DNA of 64,000 bases from Saccharofermentans sp. (GCA_024692235.1 JAILMW010000010.1:1-64000), one strand, 5' to 3'. Shown: positions 43,152-52,664, numbered from the stretch's first letter. Made by a program: numbers and translations. Notes: generated from the letters alone by a model not told the origin.

Positions 43152-44006
43152 TTATGCGTGCGTTATAGGCTGGAACATAAATGCGGCATCTTTATTCTCT
43201 TCGAAGAACTTTCCCTTAACGAAGAAATGAGAATCCTCTTCTACTACTTCATTCTTAGTAAAAGATGTCATGTCCTTAGGCGTAAAGCCCAACTGAACAT
43301 GCTTTATCTCTTTACCGAAGGAAGAGATGACTTTATCGATATCACCCTCTCCGATAACAGCATGAAGTATAAGTTCATGATCCTCGATCTCGGCTATAGC
43401 ATATGTATCAAGATCCGGGATATAGAATGTATTCTCCCTCATAAACTGCGAGAGATAGAACATATAAAGTCCCGTGTTATTAACCATATACAAATCTGCA
43501 TTTTGCGTAGTATTCGAGAGGATATCTGCCATCTTATCCCATTCGCTTTTATCAGCCATGGATACTTCTTTTGCAGATTTTTCCACGTCGATCGTAACGC
43601 CCTTTGAGAAGCAGTATTCCTTACTCTCAGCAAAGCCGAACTTAGGATAGAATCCCACTACGGAATCGTTACCGTAAAGGTAGATACCGTCTGCATCTTT
43701 AATATCTTCCATGACCCTTTCCATAAGGAGGCGGGCATAGCCTTTGCCCCTGTAGTCAGGATCGGTCATGACGGTACCTAACTGGATAAGATGAACTATC
43801 TTCCCCTTATAGTTCATGTCACATCTGTTGACCGATATGTTAGATACGACCTTACCGTCTTCTATAACGGAATAAGGGTCGTAAGCATCCTTCCAGAAGC
43901 CGTTTTGGTACCAGCCTTCGAAGTTCAATCCGAATACTTTATCGGCTAGCTCATTAAAGGAATCTCTAAGTTCCTTATTATCTCTATATGCGTGTCTTAT
44001 TTCCAT
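43152..44006 (-). CDS. GNAT N-acetyltransferase (Eis-like two-lobed)
   Basis: 284 residues from the ATG at 44006 (CGGAG 11 bases upstream; a TTG at 44015 is in frame but too close to the site). GNAT lobe first, with TDPDYRGKGYARLLMERVM as the acetyl-CoA loop, then a second ~140-residue lobe, as in the Eis/enhanced-survival group. First gene of a GNAT, kinase, APH, GNAT operon; a terminator-like hairpin lies upstream at 44066-44130. Confidence 0.85.
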   Translation of the reverse strand: MEIRHAYRDNKELRDSFNELADKVFGLNFEGWYQNGFWKDAYDPYSVIEDGKVVSNISVNRCDMNYKGKIVHLIQLGTVMTDPDYRGKGYARLLMERVMEDIKDADGIYLYGNDSVVGFYPKFGFAESKEYCFSKGVTIDVEKSAKEVSMADKSEWDKMADILSNTTQNADLYMVNNTGLYMFYLSQFMRENTFYIPDLDTYAIAEIEDHELILHAVIGEGDIDKVISSFGKEIKHVQLGFTPKDMTSFTKNEVVEEDSHFFVKGKFFEENKDAAFMFQPITHA

Positions 44007-44065
44007 AAAATGCAAAACTCCGTTACCGGGACAAAGTGATCCCGGCCCAATAAATAATGTCGATT

Positions 44066-44130
44066 AAAAAGAGAAAACATCATCCTCAAAGATCCGTATC
44101 GCAAAAGAGCGATCACAACAGGAGATGATG
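44066..44130 (-). terminator. Terminator-like hairpin upstream of the GNAT-kinase-APH operon
   Basis: Minus strand CATCATCTCC (44121-44130) pairs with GAGGATGATG (44078-44087) around an inner ATCGC/GCGAT stem, followed by TTTTCTCTTTTT. As no gene on this strand ends here, it may be an attenuator for the 44006 gene. A second small hairpin CCGGGA/TCCCGG lies at 44026-44045, next to the ribosome site. Confidence 0.5.
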
Positions 44131-44133
44131 CTG

Positions 44134-44214
44134 ATGATCAAATATCAAAGAAAGGTTTCACGAGTTGATTTAATCATACATCTTGATCTCGCGCAATACC
44201 TTCAGGGAAACTAA
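44134..44214 (+). CDS. Possible 26-codon ORF upstream of the alpha/beta hydrolase
   Basis: GGAG lies 9 bases before an ATG opening a 26-codon frame (MIKYQRKVSRVDLIIHLDLA...). The ribosome site can be hidden in the CATCATCCTC/GGAGATGATG stem. The stop is 38 bases before the hydrolase start. No terminator follows. It could be a leader ORF or chance; weakly supported. Confidence 0.25.
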   Translation: MIKYQRKVSRVDLIIHLDLAQYLQGN

Positions 44215-44252
44215 TGCTACAATCTATATATCAACAAAGATGAGGGATACAT

Positions 44253-45086
44253 ATGAACAGCACACATAAGATAAACGTCGCTCCCGATATAGATCTCTTT
44301 GTAGAAGAATTCGGCGAGGGTGACAAGTATATCATTTCGGCGCAGGTGGGATTCTATCCCGTAGGTATGCAGCAGCATCTTGCCACCATGGGCTATCACG
44401 TATACTGCATCACACTTCGAGGCTTCTACCCTTCTTCCTATATCGAAGAAGATTACGGCGATCGCTGGTACGACGTCTTCTCCGACGATGTGGTAAGAGT
44501 CGCAGATAAGCTTAATATAGATAAGTTCATCTACATGGGTGCTTCTCACGGTGCGGGTGTAGGCTGGCATCTGGTGCTTAACCACCCTGACAGAGTCACG
44601 GGATTTGTAGCATGCGTACCCGGCCCTCACAGCCTTAAGGAAGGCGCTATGTCCGTGAGACAGATGGTACTGTCGGGGATAATTAAGGAGCCGCCTCCCA
44701 TGGATCCGCCCATAGATAACGACGACAGAAGGCAGCAAAGAAGAGATGTCCGCGAGGAGCATATCTCACATAACGCACAGCCTGACCCCAGGGAGAAAGC
44801 CATCGACTACGGCCGTCCTCTTCTTAAGTACAAGACAGAGGAGAAGCTTATCGAAATGCTGGGTACGATCAAGACGCCTACCCTTATCTTAGGCGGCATC
44901 GACGACCCCTTAAGCACACCCGAGCTGATGCTCAGGACCGCAAAGGCTTTATCTCACTGTAAGCTCGTGATCTACTCCAACTGCGGTCACAACATAGATA
45001 CGGATCTTATAGAGGAACTCTGCGGCGAAGCAGACAGATTCATAACACAGGTATATAAAGACGGAAGAGTATATAAGTGGGGTTAA
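44253..45086 (+). CDS. Alpha/beta hydrolase
   Basis: 277 residues, no signal. Nucleophile elbow MGASHGAG (Gly-x-Ser-x-Gly), acidic residue probably in LGGIDDPLSTPE, and catalytic His in YSNCGHNIDTDL. It lacks the usual early HG oxyanion motif, having AQVGFYPVG instead. A lipase/esterase or C-C hydrolase; substrate unknown. GATGAGGG precedes the ATG. Its stop codon shares TTAA with the end of the opposing pseudogene. Confidence 0.85.
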   Translation: MNSTHKINVAPDIDLFVEEFGEGDKYIISAQVGFYPVGMQQHLATMGYHVYCITLRGFYPSSYIEEDYGDRWYDVFSDDVVRVADKLNIDKFIYMGASHGAGVGWHLVLNHPDRVTGFVACVPGPHSLKEGAMSVRQMVLSGIIKEPPPMDPPIDNDDRRQQRRDVREEHISHNAQPDPREKAIDYGRPLLKYKTEEKLIEMLGTIKTPTLILGGIDDPLSTPELMLRTAKALSHCKLVIYSNCGHNIDTDLIEELCGEADRFITQVYKDGRVYKWG

Positions 45087-45800
45087 GCCTCACTCGTTTT
45101 GCTCTTCTTTTTCTTTGCAAAGACTATAACGCAAGCAGCAGCTCCGATAACTGCAACAGATGTTCCGACAATGATATATATGTTCCTGTTGCTCTCCGGT
45201 TCGGGGTTAAACTGATGCTCGAGAAGATTTAATATACCTCCGCGATCTCCCTGGTGTGACCAGCCGACAGCATAGAGGCGCTGTCAGTTACACTCAAGGA
45301 TGTAGTGGCCGCACGTAAATCCCGGAGTATCTCCTCCGTGGCGCACCATATCTTCTCTCACCTCAAATCCGCATGCATAGAATCCTTCAAGTGTAAGCAA
45401 AGTCTCAAGCGACTCATCCTTCAGGAGATAACCTCCGAACAAAGCTCTGTCATACTTTAAGATATCGACGATATTGGAATGGATATCTCCCGCACCTTTT
45501 GCGAATAAGAGTCTATCACATTGCCGTCGTTATCCAGGAGCACGTTTCCTGTTGCGAAGATGATAACGTCGTCGGTAGCTACTATCCAGCCTCCCTGAAG
45601 ACCTGTGTCGCTTACCATATACAGGATCGAATTGACCATCGCTTCGTACTCTTCGTCTTCGTTGTTCCAGATATAGCCTTCGATGTTGGTAAGCTTACTC
45701 AGCTGATCTTCGACCCTGATGCGGTCATTTAATCCGGGGATACACGATACAAGTCCCATGGTAATAGACAAGACCGGAACAATACTTAGAATCTTTTCAT
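45083..45800 (-). pseudogene. Decayed beta-lactamase-fold serine hydrolase
   Basis: The ATG at 45800 is followed at once by a frameshift (AAAAGATTCTAA). The next frame gives a lipoprotein-like signal ending GLVSC and the N-terminal domain GGWIVATDDVIIFATGNV, matching GCYLVATDEDVLFLY of the intact homologue at 56911-58014. Near 45510 the frame breaks and ~130 residues, including the SxxK and YxN motifs, are gone. Sense resumes with DIHSNIVDILKYDRALFGG, the HxG motif HGGDTPGF, a stop at about 45286, and a C-terminal membrane helix. It is clearly non-functional. Confidence 0.85.
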
Positions 45801-45833
45801 ATGTCTATCCATCCCTAATCTTATTACAGCCCC
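45782..45833. repeat. 52-bp direct repeat, left copy
   Basis: Matches 48068-48119 with one mismatch (CATATG here, CGTATG there). Weaker similarity continues for ~85 bases to the right of both copies. On the minus strand this is the 5' region and first codons of the decayed serine hydrolase. Confidence 0.9.
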
Positions 45834-46125
45834 CTGCTTGGATAATAACACTGCTTCTGTTTCCGGGATACACAGAGTTCCCGCTCAGAACATGCCTCTT
45901 TGTCTTGCATCTTCCACAAGTTTAGGCTTTATAAGGGGGGATGTCAGACAGGAGATATCTAGAGGTTATTCAGGTAAAAGAAATAGCAGGTACACTTGCA
46001 ACAGCATAGTATGTATTATAAAATTTAAAGCGTAGATTTCAGCGGTGGACAATGCAAAGCTCGTAGTAGCCAAAGTCTGATGACACCGACTCGTTCCTAT
46101 AGCGCAGGGTACAATTTAAATCTTC

Positions 46126-48060
46126 ATGAAATATACCGAAACTGAAAAAAAACAATTTAAACTACTTGTAATTACTATTCTTGTCTTGATAGCAGGATTC
46201 TTTTTTGCAATTTCTTTTTTGCCAAAACTCAGTATTTTTTCAATCCCTAAAACTTATAACGCTGATGCAAATAAAATCGTCCAATTGAATAATGAAAGAA
46301 CTTTCGAGAACACATTTGAAATGGAGTTTGATCGAATCTGTTTTCTGGGAATTGAATTGGATCCAATGGAGTCCAATAATGTTATCAAGATCGATGGCAC
46401 AGTTGAACTGGTTGACTCAAATGGGAATATTATTATCAGCAAGGAAGTATCATCAGTATTTGATACTTCATATTCATTCGGATATATCAAGGTAAATAAG
46501 GGAAGTGAATATACTGTACGATTCATTTTTAGAGGCTCCGGCGCAGATGATTCGATGATTGCTCCCGGAATAAAAATCAACGATGAAGGATATTTCTGCT
46601 ATAGAATCAGCGGACTTCGAGGTTCATCAGATAACAAATTCGTATTCGCCGGAATGTATCTTTTGATTTCAGCTCTCGTTATATTGTTTGTGGTAACTTC
46701 GAACCAAAGTAAAATTGGAGATTCGGTCCTTGTAGACGGAATCATCATAGGCATGATGTTTTCATTGTCGATCCTCGTGGTAAGTCAGGAGTATGATCTG
46801 TTTACTATAGGAAAGACGGCTTTTAGGATGATTGAATCTTTTGCGAAGGGACATTTTTCAGATTATATCGAAGAATCATTTCTTGCAGAGTTAAATCATC
46901 AAAGCCTACGAGCATTATTCACGTATAATTACAAATTCTTTATCATATTGCCAATAGCAATCACCATGCTTCCTTTGTTCCCTTTTTTCGACGGTGATAT
47001 GATTTCCCCATATGAGATCCAGACTGTTTCTATGTATCTTACCTTTGTTGTCGCAGTACTGGTATTGATATCAGCAGGGATGATAAAATACATCTCCCGG
47101 GAATGCGATATGGACAAGAGATATCTGATCAATGTCAGGATGCTCTTTCTCTCTTCATCGTTTATTTTGTTCTACTCAGTTGCATTTGGCGCTGTGGACA
47201 TTTTTTATGTCGTAGTGATATTAGCAGCATTACCGTTCTACTACAGGAAGAAGTACACTGTCTTCTCTCTATTTATGTCAGTAGCTATAGCCATGAAACT
47301 TTTGCCGCTGATGATCTTTATTCCGCTTATCCTGCTTGCTAATAAGAAAATACGTGAACTCTTGGTCAACATAGTGATCGCTCTGTCGTGTACTATCCTC
47401 TCTTCTTTAATATTTGAAAAAAACTCAGTATACCTGGCTGCTACGAATGAACCATTTATCGAACGTCTTGATGGGACGCGAATAGGCGATAATATAGCTG
47501 TATTTGTCGTGTTGTACATCTTGGTATGTATTGCAACGTTTTTTCACCATCCGGATGTGGATAACAAAAAAGAAATGTTGTTCAAATCTATGTTTACGAT
47601 TTTTATCGTTTATGCAGCATTTACAGTCTTTGTCGAATGGCACACGCAGTGGCTCATACCTCTTGTCCTTTCGCTCTGTTTTCTTATCCCTTTTTTCCGC
47701 TCAAACCAGATACTCATTATCCTTAGTATTGCCTTAGAAGGATTTGTGATTCTTTCTTCCGACATAACCGGATCATCCGTGTATCTGCTCAATGGCGGTA
47801 TCATCAAGAATATAACGGGGCAGATGTATAACGGAGTTAATATGATGGTAATCATGAGAAACATAACCCCGATGGCGCGCCATATTATAATGTCAGCAAT
47901 CTGCGCAGTTAGCATATACATGATATGTTATATGTTTAAAAATTATAAAAAAGAGAATTACAATACATTTGAGTGTTCACGCCCGTGGGTTATAGGACGA
48001 ACCGGAAGTTTATTTGCCTTCGTACTTTTCTATTGTTGGTGTTTCAGCTATGTCGGTTGA
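46126..48060 (+). CDS. AT-rich polytopic membrane protein, possible GT-C-type glycosyltransferase
   Basis: 644 residues. One N-terminal helix, a ~120-residue extracellular beta-rich domain, then about eleven helices; the layout recalls GT-C transferases (ArnT/GT87-like), but no Asp/Glu motif is decisive. Codon use differs from the rest: many AAA, ATT, TTT, GAA-type codons, and the gene is visibly more AT-rich than all neighbours. There is no Shine-Dalgarno sequence; TACAAT sits 10 bases before the ATG, so the mRNA may be nearly leaderless. It sits between two 52-bp direct repeats in a decayed zone, suggesting acquisition. Confidence 0.65.
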   Translation: MKYTETEKKQFKLLVITILVLIAGFFFAISFLPKLSIFSIPKTYNADANKIVQLNNERTFENTFEMEFDRICFLGIELDPMESNNVIKIDGTVELVDSNGNIIISKEVSSVFDTSYSFGYIKVNKGSEYTVRFIFRGSGADDSMIAPGIKINDEGYFCYRISGLRGSSDNKFVFAGMYLLISALVILFVVTSNQSKIGDSVLVDGIIIGMMFSLSILVVSQEYDLFTIGKTAFRMIESFAKGHFSDYIEESFLAELNHQSLRALFTYNYKFFIILPIAITMLPLFPFFDGDMISPYEIQTVSMYLTFVVAVLVLISAGMIKYISRECDMDKRYLINVRMLFLSSSFILFYSVAFGAVDIFYVVVILAALPFYYRKKYTVFSLFMSVAIAMKLLPLMIFIPLILLANKKIRELLVNIVIALSCTILSSLIFEKNSVYLAATNEPFIERLDGTRIGDNIAVFVVLYILVCIATFFHHPDVDNKKEMLFKSMFTIFIVYAAFTVFVEWHTQWLIPLVLSLCFLIPFFRSNQILIILSIALEGFVILSSDITGSSVYLLNGGIIKNITGQMYNGVNMMVIMRNITPMARHIIMSAICAVSIYMICYMFKNYKKENYNTFECSRPWVIGRTGSLFAFVLFYCWCFSYVG

Positions 48061-48067
48061 TTAAATG

Positions 48068-48119
48068 ATACTTAGAATCTTTTCGTATGTCTATCCATCC
48101 CTAATCTTATTACAGCCCC
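48068..48119. repeat. 52-bp direct repeat, right copy
   Basis: Partner of 45782-45833. Here the former ATG is ACG on the minus strand and the rest of the serine-hydrolase gene is absent, being replaced by the 3' end of the AT-rich gene. Confidence 0.9.
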
Positions 48120-48640
48120 GCTTGGAGTATAACACTGCCGCTGTCCGGAGAATACAATGCGTTCTCGCTCATAGCATGCCTTAAGTCTCTTCTCCAGACT
48201 TATCCGCACGGTATGCTTCCAGCTCTTCAAGACCCATGGTATAGTGGTCAAAAATCCTTCTGCAGTGAACAGTTGCTTATAGTCCACGACCATCTCAAAA
48301 TCGTTATCTAACATGCACCCATCTGTGAACTTCGTTTCTCTTAAGAAGGATTTCAGGAATTCAAGATCACGAAAGCTGATGCAATAAGACGTGTATTTAC
48401 CGTAATCGATACCAAATCCCTTGTAGTAATCGGTCAGATGCTTTACAAACTCCTCGCCATTGATATCGTCCAGACAGGTGTCGATAAACAGATGCCCCTG
48501 TCAGTTTACAAAGTCAGCCTGTTCTTGTCTACAAGATCGCAATACTCAGAACTGTCCTTCCACTGTTCGATGATATATCTTTCTTCATCACTTCTCGTTG
48601 ACAGTATTATTAGATTATCCAATACAGTTCTCCAACTCTC
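48120..48640 (-). pseudogene. Decayed gene of unknown family
   Basis: Minus-strand sense is recognisable in two frames: SDEERYIIEQWKDSSEYCDL to a stop near 48510, then HLFIDTCLDDINGEEFVKHL onward through YYKGFGIDYGKYTSYC and KFTDGCMLDNDFEMVVDYKQ toward the right-hand direct repeat. At least one frameshift and one stop interrupt it. No family recognised and no intact copy in the window. Confidence 0.6.
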
Positions 48641-49309
48641 TCAGATACGGTTGCGGATATTGCTCCTGATATTAAGGTGCCTGAAGAGGCACGCCATCAT
48701 AAAGGCAGCGATCAGGATACATGCAAATACCAGCATTCCGATGTTATAGCCGTATGTCGTGAACTTATAGAAATCGTGAGGATCCGGGAAAGTATCTCCC
48801 ATACCGTTACGCTTGAGATTCCATATATATCCCATTCCGTAGATAAGAGTCGGGAATATCGACATCCATGTATATCTCATCTTCATCCTGACATTCTTGG
48901 TATCAAGAAGGCAGAAATCCAATATGACAAGCAAAGGAACTATAAGATGGAACAGGAATCCCTGACCTCTGTAGAGCTTAAGATAGCCGTAGTGAGGTGC
49001 CAGGACGAATGCCGTTACAAGGAATGTTATGGATATGGTAGCGGTACATGCGAGCTTTAAGAATACGAAGGCATCCGTAAGCTGTCTCTTTTTCCCGAAT
49101 CTTAAGACAAGATAATAGGCTGATACAAAACCGCACAGGAGATTGGACTGCGTCGTAAAGTACTTGATGTTCTTAGCGCCTACCGTCGTAAGACTCTTGC
49201 CGTCTCCGACTTTCCTCAGGAAGAGGACTATGACACCTGTTATTACCATCAAGACTACAGAAAAGTTGATTATTGCAGATAAGCGATCTCTCCTGGGAAG
49301 CCCACGCAT
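48641..49309 (-). CDS. Pr6Pr-family membrane protein
   Basis: 222 residues with six membrane helices. FTTQSNLLCGFVSAYYLV in helix 2 and the loop GFLFHLIVPLLVILDFCL match the Pr6Pr (six-helix, FAR-17a-like) proteins of Firmicutes and actinobacteria. Function not established; some relatives hydrolyse lipids. No clear ribosome site at the predicted ATG (49309), so a downstream start is possible. Confidence 0.75.
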   Translation of the reverse strand: MRGLPRRDRLSAIINFSVVLMVITGVIVLFLRKVGDGKSLTTVGAKNIKYFTTQSNLLCGFVSAYYLVLRFGKKRQLTDAFVFLKLACTATISITFLVTAFVLAPHYGYLKLYRGQGFLFHLIVPLLVILDFCLLDTKNVRMKMRYTWMSIFPTLIYGMGYIWNLKRNGMGDTFPDPHDFYKFTTYGYNIGMLVFACILIAAFMMACLFRHLNIRSNIRNRI

Positions 49310-49414
49310 GCTACTGACCGGTCCAATTCAAAAACTTACCTTTCAATTATATCAGCGTAAGAAGCATTTGTGTTATAAAATTTAGCGAGATTGCACAAAA
49401 AAATTATTAAATTC

Positions 49415-50053
49415 TCAAAATAATCGTTTTATATCCACAAGAGAATCAAGTCTCGCGTAGAGAAGTTTCCCGAGTTCCTCATCCGGTTCGGTAAGATCCG
49501 GGATCATAATGACATTGCAACCTGCGCCATATGCGCTCTTTACGCCGTTAGGAGAATCCTCTACGGCGAATACTTCCGTGGGATCAAGTCCTAAAGCCTC
49601 GCAGGCATAGGCGTATATGTCGGGAGCGGGTTTCCCCTGATTGACCATATCGGCGCATATTATCTTATCGAATGCATCAAGAAGACCGATCCTTCCAAGA
49701 TACCTCTCAGTCCTCGGAAGGTCGTTGGCGGTAGCAAGAGCTACGGTGATGCCTTTCGCCCTGAGCCAGGATAAGATCTCTTCCGCTCCGGGCTTAAGCG
49801 GGATCCCGGGCTTTAAATATTCTTCTATTATCTCCTTGCGAACTGCTCGAACCTTATCGTAGTCGAAGTCCTCTCCGTACCACTCCTTGAACTTTAAAGG
49901 GGCAAAAGGACGTCCCAGGGACCTTAACTCCAGTGCCACATCAGGGTCGCACTTATAGCCGAACCTGCCCAATGCCTCGGGCCATGCCAGGCGGTAGAAC
50001 TGCTCTGTATCCGTTATTGTTCCGTCAAGATCGAAGATAACTGCCTTTATCAC
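49415..50053 (-). CDS. HAD-family phosphatase (beta-phosphoglucomutase-like)
   Basis: 212 residues. Motif I IFDLDGTITDTE, motif II VALATANDLPR, motif III lysine in MVNQGKPAPDIYAYA, motif IV VEDSPNGVKSAYGAG; subclass I cap. It hydrolyses or isomerises a sugar phosphate; substrate not deducible. Operonic with the YczE-like gene (10-base gap). Confidence 0.92.
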   Translation of the reverse strand: MIKAVIFDLDGTITDTEQFYRLAWPEALGRFGYKCDPDVALELRSLGRPFAPLKFKEWYGEDFDYDKVRAVRKEIIEEYLKPGIPLKPGAEEILSWLRAKGITVALATANDLPRTERYLGRIGLLDAFDKIICADMVNQGKPAPDIYAYACEALGLDPTEVFAVEDSPNGVKSAYGAGCNVIMIPDLTEPDEELGKLLYARLDSLVDIKRLF

Positions 50054-50063
50054 TTTATTCTCC

Positions 50064-50705
50064 TTAAGAAGCAGGCTTTATCATCTTGCCTACCATGGTT
50101 ATAAGAGGCCCTAAGAAAAGTGCCATGAGGACTATTCCTATTACGGGTACCCCTCCGAATATTATACCTGCAACTATCGCCGCGCCGTCCCAGCAGATCC
50201 TGATAAGTGTCTTGGGGACCTTGGGGAACTTTCCCGTTATCTTCTCCGCGAGGATGATCGGGACACCGTCATAGGGTGCCACGCCTGTATCCGCATTGAT
50301 ATATACTGCAGCGCAGAACATGAAGAATATAAGGGATATAAGAAATATTATCCAGCGGGACAGAGGCTCCGTGAACAAAGACTCGGGAAGGGTCTTGCCC
50401 CACACCCAGGTCCAGAAATCGACATAGTATCCTACGAGGACCATATTAAAGAGAGTACCGAATCCTATAAGGCTCCTCTTGAAGATCAGCACTATGGCGA
50501 ACATGACGATATTGACGATGAGCTGCCAGTTGCCGAAGGTCATGCCTATCCTGGCACAGATGGACCTGTTCATGAAGGTACAGGGATCCGTTCCGAGATT
50601 GCATAAAATAAGGATAGAGACAAAGAATCCCATTCCCGTAACGCCCGCAAAACTTATGCCGATCCTCTTAAGATCGAACCTTTCCTTTATACTTTTCTTT
50701 TCCAT
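50064..50705 (-). CDS. YczE/YyaS/YitT-family membrane protein
   Basis: 213 residues with five to six helices. FFVSILILCNLGTDPCTFMN after the first helix and YINADTGVAPYDGVPIILAE in the middle are the repeated N-G-x-P/G-x-x-P motifs of the YczE family. Function is unknown (YczE affects lipopeptide synthesis in Bacillus). Own promoter at 50738-50766; followed by the HAD gene. Confidence 0.88.
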   Translation of the reverse strand: MEKKSIKERFDLKRIGISFAGVTGMGFFVSILILCNLGTDPCTFMNRSICARIGMTFGNWQLIVNIVMFAIVLIFKRSLIGFGTLFNMVLVGYYVDFWTWVWGKTLPESLFTEPLSRWIIFLISLIFFMFCAAVYINADTGVAPYDGVPIILAEKITGKFPKVPKTLIRICWDGAAIVAGIIFGGVPVIGIVLMALFLGPLITMVGKMIKPAS

Positions 50706-50737
50706 TTTCTATACTCCGAATCTTAAATCGGTTACAG

Positions 50738-50766
50738 ATGATACCATCATTATCGGAGCATAACAA
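50738..50766 (-). promoter_or_regulatory. Promoter of the YczE-HAD operon
   Basis: Minus strand TTGTTA (50761-50766), 17 bases, TATCAT (50738-50743), 32 bases before the ATG. Confidence 0.6.
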
Positions 50767-50842
50767 TCGGATATGCTTTGGCACTAATATAGTTTTATCG
50801 TAAGAAGAAAAGTTCATTACATATATATTTGTAACAATGTTA

Positions 50843-50868
50843 AAGATCCGGACAGAAGCCCGGATCTT
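50843..50868 (-). terminator. Terminator of the GNAT-GNAT-phosphatase-GNAT operon
   Basis: AAGATCCGG (50843-50851) and CCGGATCTT (50860-50868) form a 9-bp stem with an 8-base loop, followed on the minus strand by TAACATTG. Just past the stop at 50875. Confidence 0.65.
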
Positions 50869-50874
50869 CACAGA

Positions 50875-51426
50875 TTACAGTTTTCTCATCATCAGCGACT
50901 CATAAAGGAGAGTTCCGTCCTTGAGCTTTATCGCATTCGGACGAACTCCGTATACTTCAAATCCCATCTTCTTATAAAGAGCCATAGCGCGGTCATTACC
51001 TTCAACGACTTCGAGCTCCACCTGCATAAGATCGGGGTTGGCCCTGGCAGCATCGAGCATCGCTTCGAACATCTTCGTACCGATACCTAAGCCCCAGTAT
51101 TCCTTAAGAAGAGCGATGGCGACATTTGCCCTGTGCCTTATCTTCATCTTACCGTTCATCATGAGGTGACAGTTGCCCGCCACCTTGCCGTCAACAGTGC
51201 ATGTTAAGAAAAGATCATTAGGCGATCCCTTCATGTTCTCCAGGAGCTTCTTCTCCCCTTCGAGTGTATACCTTCCGCATTCTTCGGGATAGCGAAGGAG
51301 AAAGTCAGTCTCTTCCGCGGACTTTACGAGGTAATCGAGAAGTCCCTGAGCATGTTCCTCTTCGGGGTTCAAAAGAAGTGCCGTCCTGCCATCCTTTAAT
51401 GTAAATTCAGTTGTTTCAAAAAGCAT
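50875..51426 (-). CDS. GNAT N-acetyltransferase
   Basis: 183 residues; N-terminal strand FTLKDGRTALLLNPEEEHAQ, acetyl-CoA loop LLKEYWGLGIGTKMFEAML, ending VEGNDRAMALYKKMGFEVYG. RimI/PhnO-like overall. Last gene in the operon that begins behind attenuator 2 (31-base gap from the phosphatase gene). Acceptor unknown. Confidence 0.88.
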   Translation of the reverse strand: MLFETTEFTLKDGRTALLLNPEEEHAQGLLDYLVKSAEETDFLLRYPEECGRYTLEGEKKLLENMKGSPNDLFLTCTVDGKVAGNCHLMMNGKMKIRHRANVAIALLKEYWGLGIGTKMFEAMLDAARANPDLMQVELEVVEGNDRAMALYKKMGFEVYGVRPNAIKLKDGTLLYESLMMRKL

Positions 51427-51457
51427 ATTTATTATCTCCGTTCATCAGTAATATTAT

Positions 51458-52651
51458 TCAGTCGATCTTTACCGCGATCAGCGGGATAATTCGCTCTTCT
51501 GCCGTAAGGCCCGCATGTCCTCCGGGCATCTCCTGCGCCTCGATATGAGTATTGAATATGGCCTTTGGTGAGGTCGAGAATACAACATAGTCTCCGAGCA
51601 TCCCGCGCAGGTCTTCGCGATCTTCTCCTATTCCGAACACATCCATGCTGACAGCTTCATCTCCCGTAAGAATCAGAAAACCGTCACCGAAATTCTTCGT
51701 AAATATCTCGGGGAAATCCGCCTTCTTATCTACCTTAACGAAGAAGCTCATGACCCTCGGCTCAAGTGAAGGAAGTCGTACGAGACAGTCCGTTACTTCA
51801 GGGTGATCAAGAAGACAGATATTATCGCAGTCTACGTGACTGTGATCTGCGGTTATGAGAAGGAGAGTATCCTTAAGATCCGATGCGAATTCTTCGATCC
51901 TTTTCTCGAGCGAAGTCACCATCTCGTGTGTCTCGGAACTTACGGTACCCGTGCGATGCATGGTCGAATCGGGCTCGCTCCAGTATGCATATATGAACTT
52001 CCTTTCGGGCTCATCGCAGAGGCTTTTCACACGGGATAATATCGCTTCAAGATCCTGAGGAAAAGGCGGCATGAAAGGCATGGAAAAATATGCTCTTCCT
52101 CCTGCCTCATTTATCGCATCCACGATATTTTTATAGGGCGTATATCTAAATCCTACATGGTAATCCGCGGCAGGCTTATCAGGATCAAGGGAATCCTTTG
52201 TCCAGACCGATCTGCCGTCAGCACCAAGTTCAGGCTTCGCATCTTGCCTTTCTGTCTTCTGCTCGATATTCCTGAAGACGGTAACATTCTTCTCAAGCTT
52301 CGGATAGTATATATCCCATCCGAGCCATCCATGCTCATTGGGGTACAGTCCGCTCATAAGAGAAGTGGTGGCAGCGACCGTCGTAGGCGGGAATACGGAA
52401 TCGTAACTTCCCACCACATGTGAACGGAAGAATCCTTCCTTATCAAGATGCTTCTCCAGAATAGAAACACCCATCGCATCCAGAACGAGAACTACAACAT
52501 TCTTGTAGTCGGATGCAAGCAGCTCATCTGCCATGGGAAGAGTATCATGTATAGTCTTTGCACCGAACTTACTAAGTACCGAATTTGCCAGATTAACGAG
52601 ACAATTATCGTAGTTCGGTAGAGCCGATATCTTCTTTTGTTCCTGTTCCAT
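51458..52651 (-). CDS. Alkaline-phosphatase-superfamily phosphodiesterase/pyrophosphatase
   Basis: 397 residues, cytosolic. First metal site VVVLVLDAMGVSILEKHL, nucleophile Thr in FPPTTVAATTSLMSG, then LLLITADHSHVDCDN and GGHAGLTAEE near the C-terminus carrying the remaining His/Asp ligands. This pattern belongs to nucleotide pyrophosphatase/phosphodiesterase-like members. It sits inside a GNAT operon (13-base gap upstream). Confidence 0.85.
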   Translation of the reverse strand: MEQEQKKISALPNYDNCLVNLANSVLSKFGAKTIHDTLPMADELLASDYKNVVVLVLDAMGVSILEKHLDKEGFFRSHVVGSYDSVFPPTTVAATTSLMSGLYPNEHGWLGWDIYYPKLEKNVTVFRNIEQKTERQDAKPELGADGRSVWTKDSLDPDKPAADYHVGFRYTPYKNIVDAINEAGGRAYFSMPFMPPFPQDLEAILSRVKSLCDEPERKFIYAYWSEPDSTMHRTGTVSSETHEMVTSLEKRIEEFASDLKDTLLLITADHSHVDCDNICLLDHPEVTDCLVRLPSLEPRVMSFFVKVDKKADFPEIFTKNFGDGFLILTGDEAVSMDVFGIGEDREDLRGMLGDYVVFSTSPKAIFNTHIEAQEMPGGHAGLTAEERIIPLIAVKID

Positions 52652-52664
52652 ATATATTCTCCCG

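Noticed and set aside
45782..48119. att sites of an integrative element
   Set aside because: The repeats are coding/promoter DNA of a decayed gene, similarity fades gradually outside them, and there is no integrase or excisionase between them.
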